Shown piece by piece: positions 1 to 9,364 of a stretch of DNA of 64,000 nt. Source of the DNA: Marinobacter antarcticus (GTDB taxonomy: Bacteria > Pseudomonadota > Gammaproteobacteria > Pseudomonadales > Oleiphilaceae). A program made the position numbers and the translations under genes. Under the pieces are notes generated by a model. The model saw only the letters and a list, made by a program, of their open reading frames with translations. It ran no database searches and was not told where the DNA came from. Within the stretch, counting starts at the first letter, position 1, and each line of letters opens with the position of its first letter. The stretch is taken from NCBI RefSeq assembly GCF_900142385.1, contig NZ_FRAQ01000001.1, positions 2,170,001 through 2,234,000 on the forward strand. Reading direction: 5' to 3'.

Positions 1-767
1 CGCGCTAACAGATTGTCCAGATTGACGTGATCAATTGAGGCAAAGTGCTCGCTGGATTCAAAAATCAGCTCAGACAGGGATGCTCCACTTTTTTCCGGTG
101 CAACAGCGGTAGCGGTTTCATACTCCCAGCCAGCTGCGCCGATCAAGGGCACGAAACGGACGCTTCCCAAGTCCTCTTCCGCGTATTCTTGCTCGCTGAT
201 ACGCCGTACGCGGAGCAGTTTCTGCGTTTGCAGGCTGGTGCCAACCGGGATTACTAGGCGGCCGCCAATGGCCAGTTGTTGTTTAAGCGTATCAGGAACT
301 TCGGGACCTCCCGCAGCGACCACAATCGCGTCAAAAGGAGCGTGCTCTGGCCAGCCCAACGTGCCGTCGCCATAGAGTACGTGAATATTTTTGTAGCCAA
401 GATCGTCGAGTTTGTTGCGAGCTGAATCTACAAGAATTTTGTGCCGTTCCACTGTGTAAACATCGGCTGCAATTTCCGCCAGGATGGCAGCCGCATAGCC
501 TGATCCGGTGCCGACTTCCAACACACGATCTGCAGCCTGTAGTTCAAGTGCGGCAGTCATAAGCGCCACAATATAGGGCTGGGAGATAGTCTGGCTGGCG
601 GCGATGGGCAGGGGAGAGTCACTATAGGCAAACTCTACCAATTCTGTCGGTACAAATTCCTCGCGCGGTACAGCACTGACTGCATTCAAAACCGTTTGAT
701 CGTGCAGGCCGCGTGCGGACAACTGCACATCGATCATCTGCCTCCTAAGGAGTTCAAACTGGCTCAT
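1..767 (-). CDS. pcm: Protein-L-isoaspartate O-methyltransferase, probably fused to an erythromycin-esterase domain (partial)
   Basis: Repair methyltransferase that methylates isoaspartyl residues in damaged proteins using S-adenosylmethionine. About 255 codons are visible; the frame stays open to the left edge, so the C-terminus lies outside the window. Seen: an N-terminal SQFELLRRQMIDVQL helix, the PCMT signature ASQTISQPYIVALM, and SAM motif VLEVGTGSGYAAAIL near residues 95-110. The methyltransferase core ends near residue 205 (RFVPLIG), but the frame continues through an ELIFESSEHFASIDHVNLD-like stretch. That resembles the linker and start of erythromycin-esterase domains found fused to PCMT in other bacteria (inference). 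The ATG at 767 has a GAGGA sequence just upstream; an internal ATG at 737 also follows TAGGAGG, but at only 3 nt. It reads in the same direction as the glucan synthase and Usp genes and is probably the distal gene of that unit. Confidence 0.8.
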   Translation of the reverse strand, partial: MSQFELLRRQMIDVQLSARGLHDQTVLNAVSAVPREEFVPTELVEFAYSDSPLPIAASQTISQPYIVALMTAALELQAADRVLEVGTGSGYAAAILAEIAADVYTVERHKILVDSARNKLDDLGYKNIHVLYGDGTLGWPEHAPFDAIVVAAGGPEVPDTLKQQLAIGGRLVIPVGTSLQTQKLLRVRRISEQEYAEEDLGSVRFVPLIGAAGWEYETATAVAPEKSGASLSELIFESSEHFASIDHVNLDNLLA

Positions 768-913
768 AGAGGATCCTCGTGGTTATCCAAGACAATGACA
801 CAAGCCGGTGGAATTGAAGCTGACACTTACACTCCAAACTCTTACTCGTCCTAGGTGCTTGTATAGTTATAGGCGCACGGCAAGTATTTTGCCTCGGCTA
901 TCAGGGTTATCCC

Positions 914-3900
914 TTACCGTCTGTTGCGCGAGGCCGGAATGGAGCAGCACCGCAGACGGGCGGTGACGCGTTTTGTCGTTCCGTCTGTCGGGATGGCAAT
1001 GCAATCGTCGTCCACGGGCTGCCCGTCCACCGCGAGCTCGACGCGTCCGGTGCCTACTCGTTCGGGATCCTTGATCGTGACGATCAGAACGCCGTCGGGG
1101 CCGTTGATCCGGACCCTGGCACCACCCCAGCTCGTCGGGATTCGAGGAGCTATCCGGACTGCGCCGCGCTGGAGGCTCAGGCCGAGAATACCTTCGACGG
1201 CCAACTGCCAGCTCCAGCCGGCCGCCCCCGTGTACCAAGTCCAGCCAGCTTGGCCGGTGCCGGGTCCTGCGCCGCGCACGTCGGCGGCCAGGACGTAGGG
1301 CTCGCCGCGATAGAGTTCTGCTCCGCCGAGGTCGTCGGTGCGGCGGATGGGGTTGATCAGGTCGAAGATCTCGTAGGCCAGGTCACCATTGCCTAGTCGC
1401 GCGTGGGCCAGGCCCAGCCAAGCCGCAGCATGAGTGTACTGGCCGCCATTTTCCCGAACACCCGGTGGGTAGGCGCGAATGTAGCCCGGATCGCGCAGTG
1501 TCCGATCGAACGGAGGTGTCAGCAGACGCACCAGCCGTGCATCGTGATCGACCAGGCGGTCGGTCGCGGCGTTGATGGCTGCGGCGGTTCGCTCGGACGA
1601 GGGCCCGTCGGCCAACGCCGCCCAGGATTGGGAGATGCTGTCGATCTGGCACTCTTCGGAATCCTTTGAGCCCCAGGGCAGGCCATCATCCGCGAAGGCG
1701 CGCATGTACCATGCGCCATCCCAGCCTGATGCATCGGCCACTCGACGCAGATCATCTGCGCGCGCTCTCCAGAGGTTATCGAGATCGTTGCGCCCGACGT
1801 CTTTGGCGAGGTTGGCAAAGGCCTCGGCGCATGTCGCGGCGAACCAGGCGAGCCATACACTTTCGCCGTGTCCCTCTATGCCGACGCGGTTCATGCCGTC
1901 GTTCCAGTCTCCCGCGCCGATGAGTGGCAGCCCATGCACTCCCGCAGTGACGCCACGGTCCAGCGCACGCCGGCAATGCTCAAACAACGTCCCGCGCTCT
2001 TTGCCCGCGTTGAACGGGGCGTAGCGATCTTCCTCATCGGCTTCCAGTGGCGGAGCAGACAGGAACGGGATTTCCTCGGCGAGGATCGACGTATCGCCGG
2101 TAGCCTCTACATAACGGCCGGTGGCGTAGACCAGCCACAGCAAATCGTCCGAGCAGCGAGTTCGCACACCTCGTCCCTGAGGCGGGTGCCACCAGTGCAG
2201 CACGTCACCCTCCTCGAACTGATGCGAGGCGCTATCCAGGATATGCGCACGCACGCGCTGCGGCTCGATGAACATGAGTGACATCATGTCCTGAAGCTGG
2301 TCACGGAAACCGAAGGCGCCCCCGGCTTGTTGGAACGCGGCCCGCGCCAGCACGCGCGAGGCGAAGGTCTGGTTGATGAGCCAGCGATTGACCATGAGAT
2401 CGAAAGCCGGGTCCGGCGTGGTGACCTGAACGGCACCGAGCCGCTGCTTCCAGGCGGCATCGTTGTCGGCGAGCCCCTGCTTGGCCGTCTCGACGTTCGC
2501 CCAATGCGACGCGAGTCGTGCCGCCTCGGCGGGATCGCTGCCTTCGCCGAGCACGAACACGACCTCTTCGGTCGCGCCAGCCGCCAGATCGATGTGGACC
2601 TGGAACGCGGCACACGGGTCGGCCACGTTATCGAGTGCACCATCGAGGCTCCAGGCCACGAGGCCGGCCGGTCGGGCCGGATCGCCGTGGCGGCCGAGAA
2701 ACGCCGCGCGGTCACAGGTGAGGCTATGCGGCTGGCGGCTGGCGGCGAGAAACGCCGTGCGCTCGCCGAATTCGGGATTCCAGCCATTGCGTGCGATCAG
2801 TGCCTGGTTTTCGGCATCGAAACCGCAGACCAGATGCGGTCGCGCGGCGCTGGTCATGGAGCCAAGCAGCCACTCGGCATAGTAGGTGGCCGTGAACCGA
2901 CGCCCGCGATCACCCGGATTGGCCAGGGTAAGCAGCGCCAGCTTCACAGTGGCATCGGGGGGGACGAAGACGGTGAGACGCTGTTCCAGCCCTTCCGCGT
3001 TGCGCCGCCAGGTTGTGGCGCCAGCACGGTGGTGGATCTGGCAGGATTCATGGCCGCCGGCAGGCAGTGGGGTGGGCGTCCAGATGTCGGCGGTCTCTTC
3101 GTCGCGGAGGTAGAGCGCCTCGGTCTGCGGATCGACCACCGGGTCATTCGACCATGGGGTTAGGCGATGCTCGCCGCTGTTGATACACCAAGTGAAGCCC
3201 AGCCCCGCTTCCGAGACGATCGAGCCGAAACTCTCGTTCGCCAGCACGTTGCACCAAGGCGACGGCGTCACGCGCCCGCCGTCGAGATGAATCGCATAGT
3301 CGCCTGCTGCTGGAGTGAAGCCTCCAAGTGAGTTGTCGAAAACGAGGTTGTCGGGGCGCAGCAGTGGTGTCACGTTTAGCGGTTCCGACGTAGGCAGTTC
3401 GAGCGGCTGGAACCGGGGCAGCGGGGTGCGCCCAAGCTGCGGCGGAGCCACCGCCGTGGCCAGTGATTCCGCCGCGGCGAAGAGCGTCATGCGGGCCGTG
3501 GCCTCGAGTGCGCGCCGCTCAACCGCACCAACCCGCTCGGTTGCCAGGAGATGAATGCCGCCCCGTCCGCCCAGCCCCTCGGGCAGGTTCGCAACACTAA
3601 GTGCGGCAAACAGCAGGTCGCGAATCGGCTCCTCATAGCCTGAGAGACCATCCTGCAGGAACACCAGATCCGCGCGAAGGCCGCGTCTCTGCCACCATCG
3701 ATGGGCGCGGATGATGGTCGGCAGCAGCGTCGCATGGGCCTCGTCGACGACTCGCACCAGCACGATTGGCAGATCGCCGGACAGACCCATGCTCCAGAGA
3801 TGCGGCTGCGCAGGAAGCGCCGTGCCCGCCGCTGCTAACAGGATCGGCGGCGTACGTGGGAAAACCAAGTCGCGGCACAGGGTCTGCGCCTCGGCCAACA

Positions 3901-6900
3901 TGCGTGAGTCTAGCCCGAGGCGTTGCGCTTCGAGCGCGACTGATCGCCGCGCGTCTTCCGTCGCCCAATCGAGAGCCGGCCCGGTCGCGAAGTGCTCGGC
4001 GATCCCGAGAGCGGTCTTGCGTGAACCGGCAGCGACTGTCACGAAATCGATCCGTGCCTGAGCCCCGGGCTCCAGGATAACATGGGCCCGTAAGGCCATG
4101 ATCGGGTCGAGCGTCCAGCCAACCGCGCCATCCAGCGCGGCAGTCGCGCCTGGCGGTCGTTCCGGGTCACCGTGCCGGCCGAGAAACCGTCTGCGGTCAG
4201 TCTCAAAGCCGGCCGGCGTGACCGCTGCATCAGTCGAGAGCAGGCGATGAAGCAGGACCGGTGGTTGATCATCGAGTCGTCTTGGGCGGCGCTCGAACAC
4301 AAGCGCGTTTTGGTCATCGAGACGCTCGCTGTGGATGAAGAGCTTGCTAAAGGCGGGGTGGCGTTCGTGGCTGGCCGCAGGCGCCAGCACGATCTCCGCA
4401 TAGCTCGTCACATCCATCTCGCGCACCCGGTCGCTGTCGTTGGAGAGCGTGACGCGGCGGATCTCTACATCGTCGCTGGCTGCAATCACGATTTCGAGGT
4501 TCGTCGACAGGCCTTCCCTGCGCTCATGAAACTCGATCTTGTGGGCGTAGTAACACGTGTCCGACACCCGGTTCGAGCCGTGTCCGCCGAGCGTCCAGAT
4601 TGCCCCGCCGTCGGGCTCGCTGACATGGATCCGCGCCTCGCCGCCACGGCGAACGGGATCTCCCGCCCAGTGCGTCAGGGCCTGTCCGCGCCACCAGAGT
4701 GCACCGTCCCCGGTATCGCTGATCCAGGCGGCCAGGCTGCCGTTGCCCAGTACATGGAGTTGAGGCCCGGACTGGTGTGGTGTCGACCAGCTATGCAGCG
4801 TCGGTGTCGGTATGCGGGTCAGATCCGGTGTCGTGGTGACGGTCTCGGTCGGCCGCTCGGGTGGAAGTTCCCACGGAACGCGCTCCTGCAACAGCAGCTC
4901 GGTGGCGCGCAGGCGCGGATCGCGGCGGAAACGCCTGATCAGGATGTCGTCGTTCAGCGCGTTGCCGATCGCAGCACAGATCATGCCCTGGTGATGGGCC
5001 ATGTAGGCGCGTACCGGCGAGAAGTCGCCTTCTGCCGGCAGCCGGTCCGGCGTGAAGTCGGCGGCCTCGAAGAATCCGTACCGGTCACGCAGGCCGAGCC
5101 CGTCCAGACGGCGCAGGTTGGAGGTGGCTGCGGCTGGCGCGACGCTCAACGCCAGGGCGCTTGCATAGGGCGCGACGACATAGTCCTTGGCCAGGTCGCG
5201 CTTCAGACCGAGCCCGGGAACGCCAAATGCCTGATACTGGTAGTGGTGCGAGTCGTCACGAACTGCAAAGCCGGATTCCGACACACCCCAGGGCAGTCCG
5301 AGCGTCTCGCCATAGCGCCGCTGCACGGCGACCGCGGCTCGCTCGCTCTGGCCGAGAAGCCGCCCAGCCTCGCTCGGCAACAGCAGCGTCGGCATCAGGT
5401 ACTCGAACATCGACCCATTCCACGACAGCATTGTCAGCGCACCGGCCGCTCTGGTGATCGGGCGCCCCAGATGGAACCAATGCTTGATGGGCACGTCCCG
5501 CTTGGCGATCGCGAAATAGCTGGTCAGCCGTGCCTCGCTCGCCAGCAGATCGTAGTGGTGCGGGTCGAGGTGGTCGGAGTCGAGATTGTGGCCGATGAAG
5601 AAGGTGCTGGTCTCCTCGTCATAGAGCGAGTGGAAATCCATGGCGAAGGCGCGTGCCTCCGCCCGTGCAGCGCATTGGTGGAGACTGTCGCGGAGATCAT
5701 GGCAAGCCGTCTCGCCCTGATCGAGCGCCGCTGTCATCTCGGCGACCCAGCGTCGACTTTCCGGGTCGACCGGAACCAGTTGTGAAAGGACGCGGCGCGT
5801 CCGGTTGATCCGGTCGGTTATCCCGGCGAAGGGGGCATCGGGTGGGGGCAACGCCTCGATCAGCTCCGACACGCCTTCCAGCCCGGCCGGTGATGTCTCG
5901 GTCAGGGCGAGCCATGGCGCCAGCGCGCCGAGATCCCGCCGCATGGTCATCAAGTGGTGATTGGCACGCTTGAGCCACAGATGGATTTCATGTGAGTTGG
6001 CCTCGATGCCGGTCTCGAGCACCCGGGCAATGCGCATTTGAACCTGCGGCCAGTCGTCCGTGGCGAGCTGCATCAGGGCCGATCGCCAGTCCTTCGGCGA
6101 ACGGCGGATCGCGGGCAACTGGTTGACGATGGCATCGAGGTGATCGGCAATTGCACCTCGATCCGTCTCAGGCAGTGCGGAGGCAGCCTCGCGCAGCAGA
6201 AGGAGGGTATCGCCAAGGCCGTCCCACTGTACCGGAGACATTGCCGGCCCGGCCGCGGCCTCCCGGCAGCCTGCGCACAACGTCAGCAGGCTTACCGCCA
6301 GATTACCACTGTCGACTGTCGAGACGTAGCGCGGCTCGAGCGGCTCGAGCGTTCTGGTGTTGAACCAGTTGAGTGTATGGCCGGCATGACTCTCCAGTCG
6401 ATCAAGAGCGGCCAGCGCTGCGCTCATGCGCGCGGCAAGATCACGCCGGCCAATATGGCCCAGATCCCACGCTGTCAGTGCCGACAGGAAAAGCATCCCG
6501 ACATTGGTCGGTGAGGAACGGTGCGCGATCTCCTCGTGCGGAGCAGCCTGGTAGTTGTCGGGCGGCAGCCAGTTGTCGTCGGGGCCGGCGAATGTCTCGA
6601 AGTACAGCCAGGTGCGTCGCGCGACCAGACGCAGATAGAGTCGGTCTTCCGCCCCCAGGATTTCCGACACCCGTTGCCGCTTGCGGCTGATCAGCCAAGC
6701 GATCTGGGGGGAGGCGAGCCACAGCAGCAGCAGCGGTGCGGCTCCCGGCAGGGCGACGGGGTTCAGCCACACGAGGGTCAGTGTGATCACAACCGCGAGG
6801 GCGGGTGCGGCGGCCATTTCGCGCCAGGTACCGAGCCAGGTTTGTGAAACCTCCGTAGCCGAATGGGCCGCCGAGGTCCATTCCAGCAGACGGCGGTGCG

Positions 6901-9364
6901 ATACACGCACGCGCCAAAGGGTGCGTGCGATCGCTTCGCTGGCGACCGCGGCCTCGTGGGCCAGGAAGATAACCGCAAGCAGCCAGCGCCCGGCATGGTC
7001 GGCCAGCGCGTGCAGCATGCTTCGCGTCGTGCCTCGCTTGCGGCCACGTGCCAGGCGGGGGATGATGTCGGTGAACAGGTGAGCACCCGGCGCACCCACG
7101 GTCAGCATCGTCCAGATCAGGGCCTGTCCCGGCAGCATCAGCCATCCGGCCGTCGCCAAGGCAACGAGCATTGGGGCGATCAGGCTGCGGCGCAGGTTGT
7201 CCAACATTTTCCAGCGGTCGAGCGCTGAAAGCCGGGTGGCGACACGCCTGTCGCCGCGGCTTGGCACGATGCCGCCCAGCCAGGGGGTGAGCTGCCAGTC
7301 ACCCCGGATCCAGCGCAGGGCGCGCCGGCTGTAGGCGAGATAGTTCGCGGGAAAATCCTCGTAGAAGACGATGTCGCTGGCGAGCGCGGCGCGGCCGTGA
7401 AGCCCCTCGAACAGATCGTGGCTAAGGATCGCGTTTTCCGGTACGCGTCCGTGCAGGCATTCGTGGAATGCGGCAACGTCGAACGCGCCCTTGCCGGTGA
7501 ATATCCCTTCGCCGAACAGATCCTGATAGACATCCGAGGCCGCGCGACTGTATATATCGATCGCGGTATCGCCGGTGTAGAGACGGGTGAACAGCGACTG
7601 GTCTCCGGCATCGGGTGAAATCTCGACCCTGGGCTGGATGAAGGTATAACCGCGTGTCGGCCTTCCGGTGGCCGAATCTAACTCGACGCGGTTCAGCGGA
7701 TGAGCCAGCGTTCCCACCAGCCGGTTGATGGCATTCGGCTGCGCTTTGGTGTCTGCATCGAGCGTGACAACGAAGCGCGCCTGGCAAAGTGTGTCGATAT
7801 CGCCTTCACGCAAGACAAACGCATCCGGCAGGTGGCTCAGGATGAGGCCTACAAGCTCCTCGAGCTTGCCGCGCTTGCGCTCCCAGCCCATCCAGCGGCC
7901 GTCGGCGGCATTCCAGCGGCGCTTGCGGTGGAGCAGCGCGAACGGTGCCTGCTCAGCGTAGCGCGCATTGAGGCGGCGCACACCGGCGACGAGAGCGGCT
8001 TCGATCGGCGCATCTACCGGCGTGTGTTCCGAATCGGCGTCCGCGAGATCGCTCAGCAGCGCCATGCGTATGAGCGGGTCCGGATTCGACAACCAGTGCA
8101 TTTCCAGCCGCTCGATCAGCGGCGCGACCTCGGCCTCGTGGCGCAGAATCACCGGCACTACCAATACCGTCTCGCAGCCGGCGTCCAGGCCGTTCTCGAT
8201 GGCGAGTTTTGGCAGCACCCGGGGCGGGACGAACCGGCTGACGAGCCAGTGCGTGAACGTGACGCTGATGATCATGGCCGGCGTGAGCGCCAGCGCAAGT
8301 CCCGCCACCCACGCTGCCGCGCTGGCGTCGAACATGGCGAGCAGCTGTGCCGGAAAAAACAGTGCCGCCACGGTGAAACCTGTCAGTGCCCCGGCATAGC
8401 TTCTGCCAGGATGAGCCATGACCCAGCGGCGCCAGCTCGTGCGCCATCCGGCGCGAAAGCCCACTTGCCGCTCGAGCTCTGCCCGGCCTTCCGCGATCAG
8501 CCAGCAGCCGACGTGCCCTGAGCGCCTTGCTCCAGCATGAGCGCGCGCCAGTTCCAGTGCGGCGTCGGCGACTTCCCACTCGGAGACCGGCGCACCGTCG
8601 GCGATGTCCTCAACAGCTTTGCGATATTGGTCGCGCGTGTCGAAATCCATGGCCGAATAGACGTCGGCGGGATCATCCTGCAGGATCGCCTCGACACGGC
8701 TCACCTGTTCGAAGAACTTCTTCCAGGGGATGTTCGAGATCGCCACGAGGGCCGAGATCGCGCGTGAGACGCCTTCGGCCGGGTCGAGCGGCTGGTGCAG
8801 CGTCGACCGCGGCGTGGGTTTGAATGGCGAAGCGAGCTGGGGCAAAAGCTCGGAAAACGACTGAACGAGCTCCTCCAGGCAGACCAGGCGCAACATCGCC
8901 GGAAACGCCCAGAGTTCGGCGATCGTCAGCGGTCCGTCGCGCTGATAGGTATTGGTGTAATCAGCTGCCTCTGCGAGGCCGACCTGTATCTGCGCCACGT
9001 CGAGCATGCCTCGCGCCAGTGCCAGGACTCGCGGGATGCCGCAGTAATCGGTCGCGGCGAGTCGCGGCAAGCGCCGATAGAACGAGGCGGGGAGATCCTC
9101 GCGCACCTGTCGGACGGCGCGGCGCAGGTGAAACTCGTTGTCGAACAGCCACTCCGAGGCCTTGGCCACATTGGGTGGTGGCTCAATGCAATGGTCACGA
9201 ACGCGATCCAGCCAGGGGAGGAAGGCGGAGAGCTGCCGCCAGGCGGAGGCCGCCTCGGGCGGACCCGCGACGATGTCGTGGTGAGCCCGGAGTGCGGCCG
9301 CGCCCCGTGCATACACGCTAGCCGGTGCGGTGGTGTCTTCCAATGGCGGAGCGGCCGGTGTCAC
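914..9364 (-). CDS. ndvB: Cyclic beta-1,2-glucan synthase (NdvB/Cgs-like), giant membrane glycosyltransferase
   Basis: Makes cyclic beta-glucan from UDP-glucose at the inner membrane; in rhizobia and Brucella the product is a periplasmic cyclic beta-1,2-glucan for osmoadaptation and host interaction. 2816 residues, close to the roughly 2,800-2,900 of known Cgs/NdvB. Seen in order: N-terminal soluble part; two membrane segments near 320-375; a GT84-type transferase with DADTK near 531 and a WIRGDWQ motif near 690; more membrane segments near 735-760, 800 and 860-890; a glucoamylase-like domain near 920-1460 (YMAHHQGM near 1450); and a C-terminal GH94-type phosphorylase half with GAGDWNDGMN near 2486, which in Cgs controls chain length. 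The start is a GTG overlapping the usp stop by 4 nt (GTGA), implying translational coupling. Composition is much richer in G and C than the genes after 11 kb, suggesting acquisition. Linkage of the product cannot be read from sequence. Confidence 0.9.
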   Translation of the reverse strand: MTPAAPPLEDTTAPASVYARGAAALRAHHDIVAGPPEAASAWRQLSAFLPWLDRVRDHCIEPPPNVAKASEWLFDNEFHLRRAVRQVREDLPASFYRRLPRLAATDYCGIPRVLALARGMLDVAQIQVGLAEAADYTNTYQRDGPLTIAELWAFPAMLRLVCLEELVQSFSELLPQLASPFKPTPRSTLHQPLDPAEGVSRAISALVAISNIPWKKFFEQVSRVEAILQDDPADVYSAMDFDTRDQYRKAVEDIADGAPVSEWEVADAALELARAHAGARRSGHVGCWLIAEGRAELERQVGFRAGWRTSWRRWVMAHPGRSYAGALTGFTVAALFFPAQLLAMFDASAAAWVAGLALALTPAMIISVTFTHWLVSRFVPPRVLPKLAIENGLDAGCETVLVVPVILRHEAEVAPLIERLEMHWLSNPDPLIRMALLSDLADADSEHTPVDAPIEAALVAGVRRLNARYAEQAPFALLHRKRRWNAADGRWMGWERKRGKLEELVGLILSHLPDAFVLREGDIDTLCQARFVVTLDADTKAQPNAINRLVGTLAHPLNRVELDSATGRPTRGYTFIQPRVEISPDAGDQSLFTRLYTGDTAIDIYSRAASDVYQDLFGEGIFTGKGAFDVAAFHECLHGRVPENAILSHDLFEGLHGRAALASDIVFYEDFPANYLAYSRRALRWIRGDWQLTPWLGGIVPSRGDRRVATRLSALDRWKMLDNLRRSLIAPMLVALATAGWLMLPGQALIWTMLTVGAPGAHLFTDIIPRLARGRKRGTTRSMLHALADHAGRWLLAVIFLAHEAAVASEAIARTLWRVRVSHRRLLEWTSAAHSATEVSQTWLGTWREMAAAPALAVVITLTLVWLNPVALPGAAPLLLLWLASPQIAWLISRKRQRVSEILGAEDRLYLRLVARRTWLYFETFAGPDDNWLPPDNYQAAPHEEIAHRSSPTNVGMLFLSALTAWDLGHIGRRDLAARMSAALAALDRLESHAGHTLNWFNTRTLEPLEPRYVSTVDSGNLAVSLLTLCAGCREAAAGPAMSPVQWDGLGDTLLLLREAASALPETDRGAIADHLDAIVNQLPAIRRSPKDWRSALMQLATDDWPQVQMRIARVLETGIEANSHEIHLWLKRANHHLMTMRRDLGALAPWLALTETSPAGLEGVSELIEALPPPDAPFAGITDRINRTRRVLSQLVPVDPESRRWVAEMTAALDQGETACHDLRDSLHQCAARAEARAFAMDFHSLYDEETSTFFIGHNLDSDHLDPHHYDLLASEARLTSYFAIAKRDVPIKHWFHLGRPITRAAGALTMLSWNGSMFEYLMPTLLLPSEAGRLLGQSERAAVAVQRRYGETLGLPWGVSESGFAVRDDSHHYQYQAFGVPGLGLKRDLAKDYVVAPYASALALSVAPAAATSNLRRLDGLGLRDRYGFFEAADFTPDRLPAEGDFSPVRAYMAHHQGMICAAIGNALNDDILIRRFRRDPRLRATELLLQERVPWELPPERPTETVTTTPDLTRIPTPTLHSWSTPHQSGPQLHVLGNGSLAAWISDTGDGALWWRGQALTHWAGDPVRRGGEARIHVSEPDGGAIWTLGGHGSNRVSDTCYYAHKIEFHERREGLSTNLEIVIAASDDVEIRRVTLSNDSDRVREMDVTSYAEIVLAPAASHERHPAFSKLFIHSERLDDQNALVFERRPRRLDDQPPVLLHRLLSTDAAVTPAGFETDRRRFLGRHGDPERPPGATAALDGAVGWTLDPIMALRAHVILEPGAQARIDFVTVAAGSRKTALGIAEHFATGPALDWATEDARRSVALEAQRLGLDSRMLAEAQTLCRDLVFPRTPPILLAAAGTALPAQPHLWSMGLSGDLPIVLVRVVDEAHATLLPTIIRAHRWWQRRGLRADLVFLQDGLSGYEEPIRDLLFAALSVANLPEGLGGRGGIHLLATERVGAVERRALEATARMTLFAAAESLATAVAPPQLGRTPLPRFQPLELPTSEPLNVTPLLRPDNLVFDNSLGGFTPAAGDYAIHLDGGRVTPSPWCNVLANESFGSIVSEAGLGFTWCINSGEHRLTPWSNDPVVDPQTEALYLRDEETADIWTPTPLPAGGHESCQIHHRAGATTWRRNAEGLEQRLTVFVPPDATVKLALLTLANPGDRGRRFTATYYAEWLLGSMTSAARPHLVCGFDAENQALIARNGWNPEFGERTAFLAASRQPHSLTCDRAAFLGRHGDPARPAGLVAWSLDGALDNVADPCAAFQVHIDLAAGATEEVVFVLGEGSDPAEAARLASHWANVETAKQGLADNDAAWKQRLGAVQVTTPDPAFDLMVNRWLINQTFASRVLARAAFQQAGGAFGFRDQLQDMMSLMFIEPQRVRAHILDSASHQFEEGDVLHWWHPPQGRGVRTRCSDDLLWLVYATGRYVEATGDTSILAEEIPFLSAPPLEADEEDRYAPFNAGKERGTLFEHCRRALDRGVTAGVHGLPLIGAGDWNDGMNRVGIEGHGESVWLAWFAATCAEAFANLAKDVGRNDLDNLWRARADDLRRVADASGWDGAWYMRAFADDGLPWGSKDSEECQIDSISQSWAALADGPSSERTAAAINAATDRLVDHDARLVRLLTPPFDRTLRDPGYIRAYPPGVRENGGQYTHAAAWLGLAHARLGNGDLAYEIFDLINPIRRTDDLGGAELYRGEPYVLAADVRGAGPGTGQAGWTWYTGAAGWSWQLAVEGILGLSLQRGAVRIAPRIPTSWGGARVRINGPDGVLIVTIKDPERVGTGRVELAVDGQPVDDDCIAIPTDGTTKRVTARLRCCSIPASRNRR

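Noticed and set aside
4172..5785. 537-residue + strand frame
   Set aside because: Entirely antisense to the glucan synthase. G+C-rich genes create long shadow frames, and this one has no recognisable domain.
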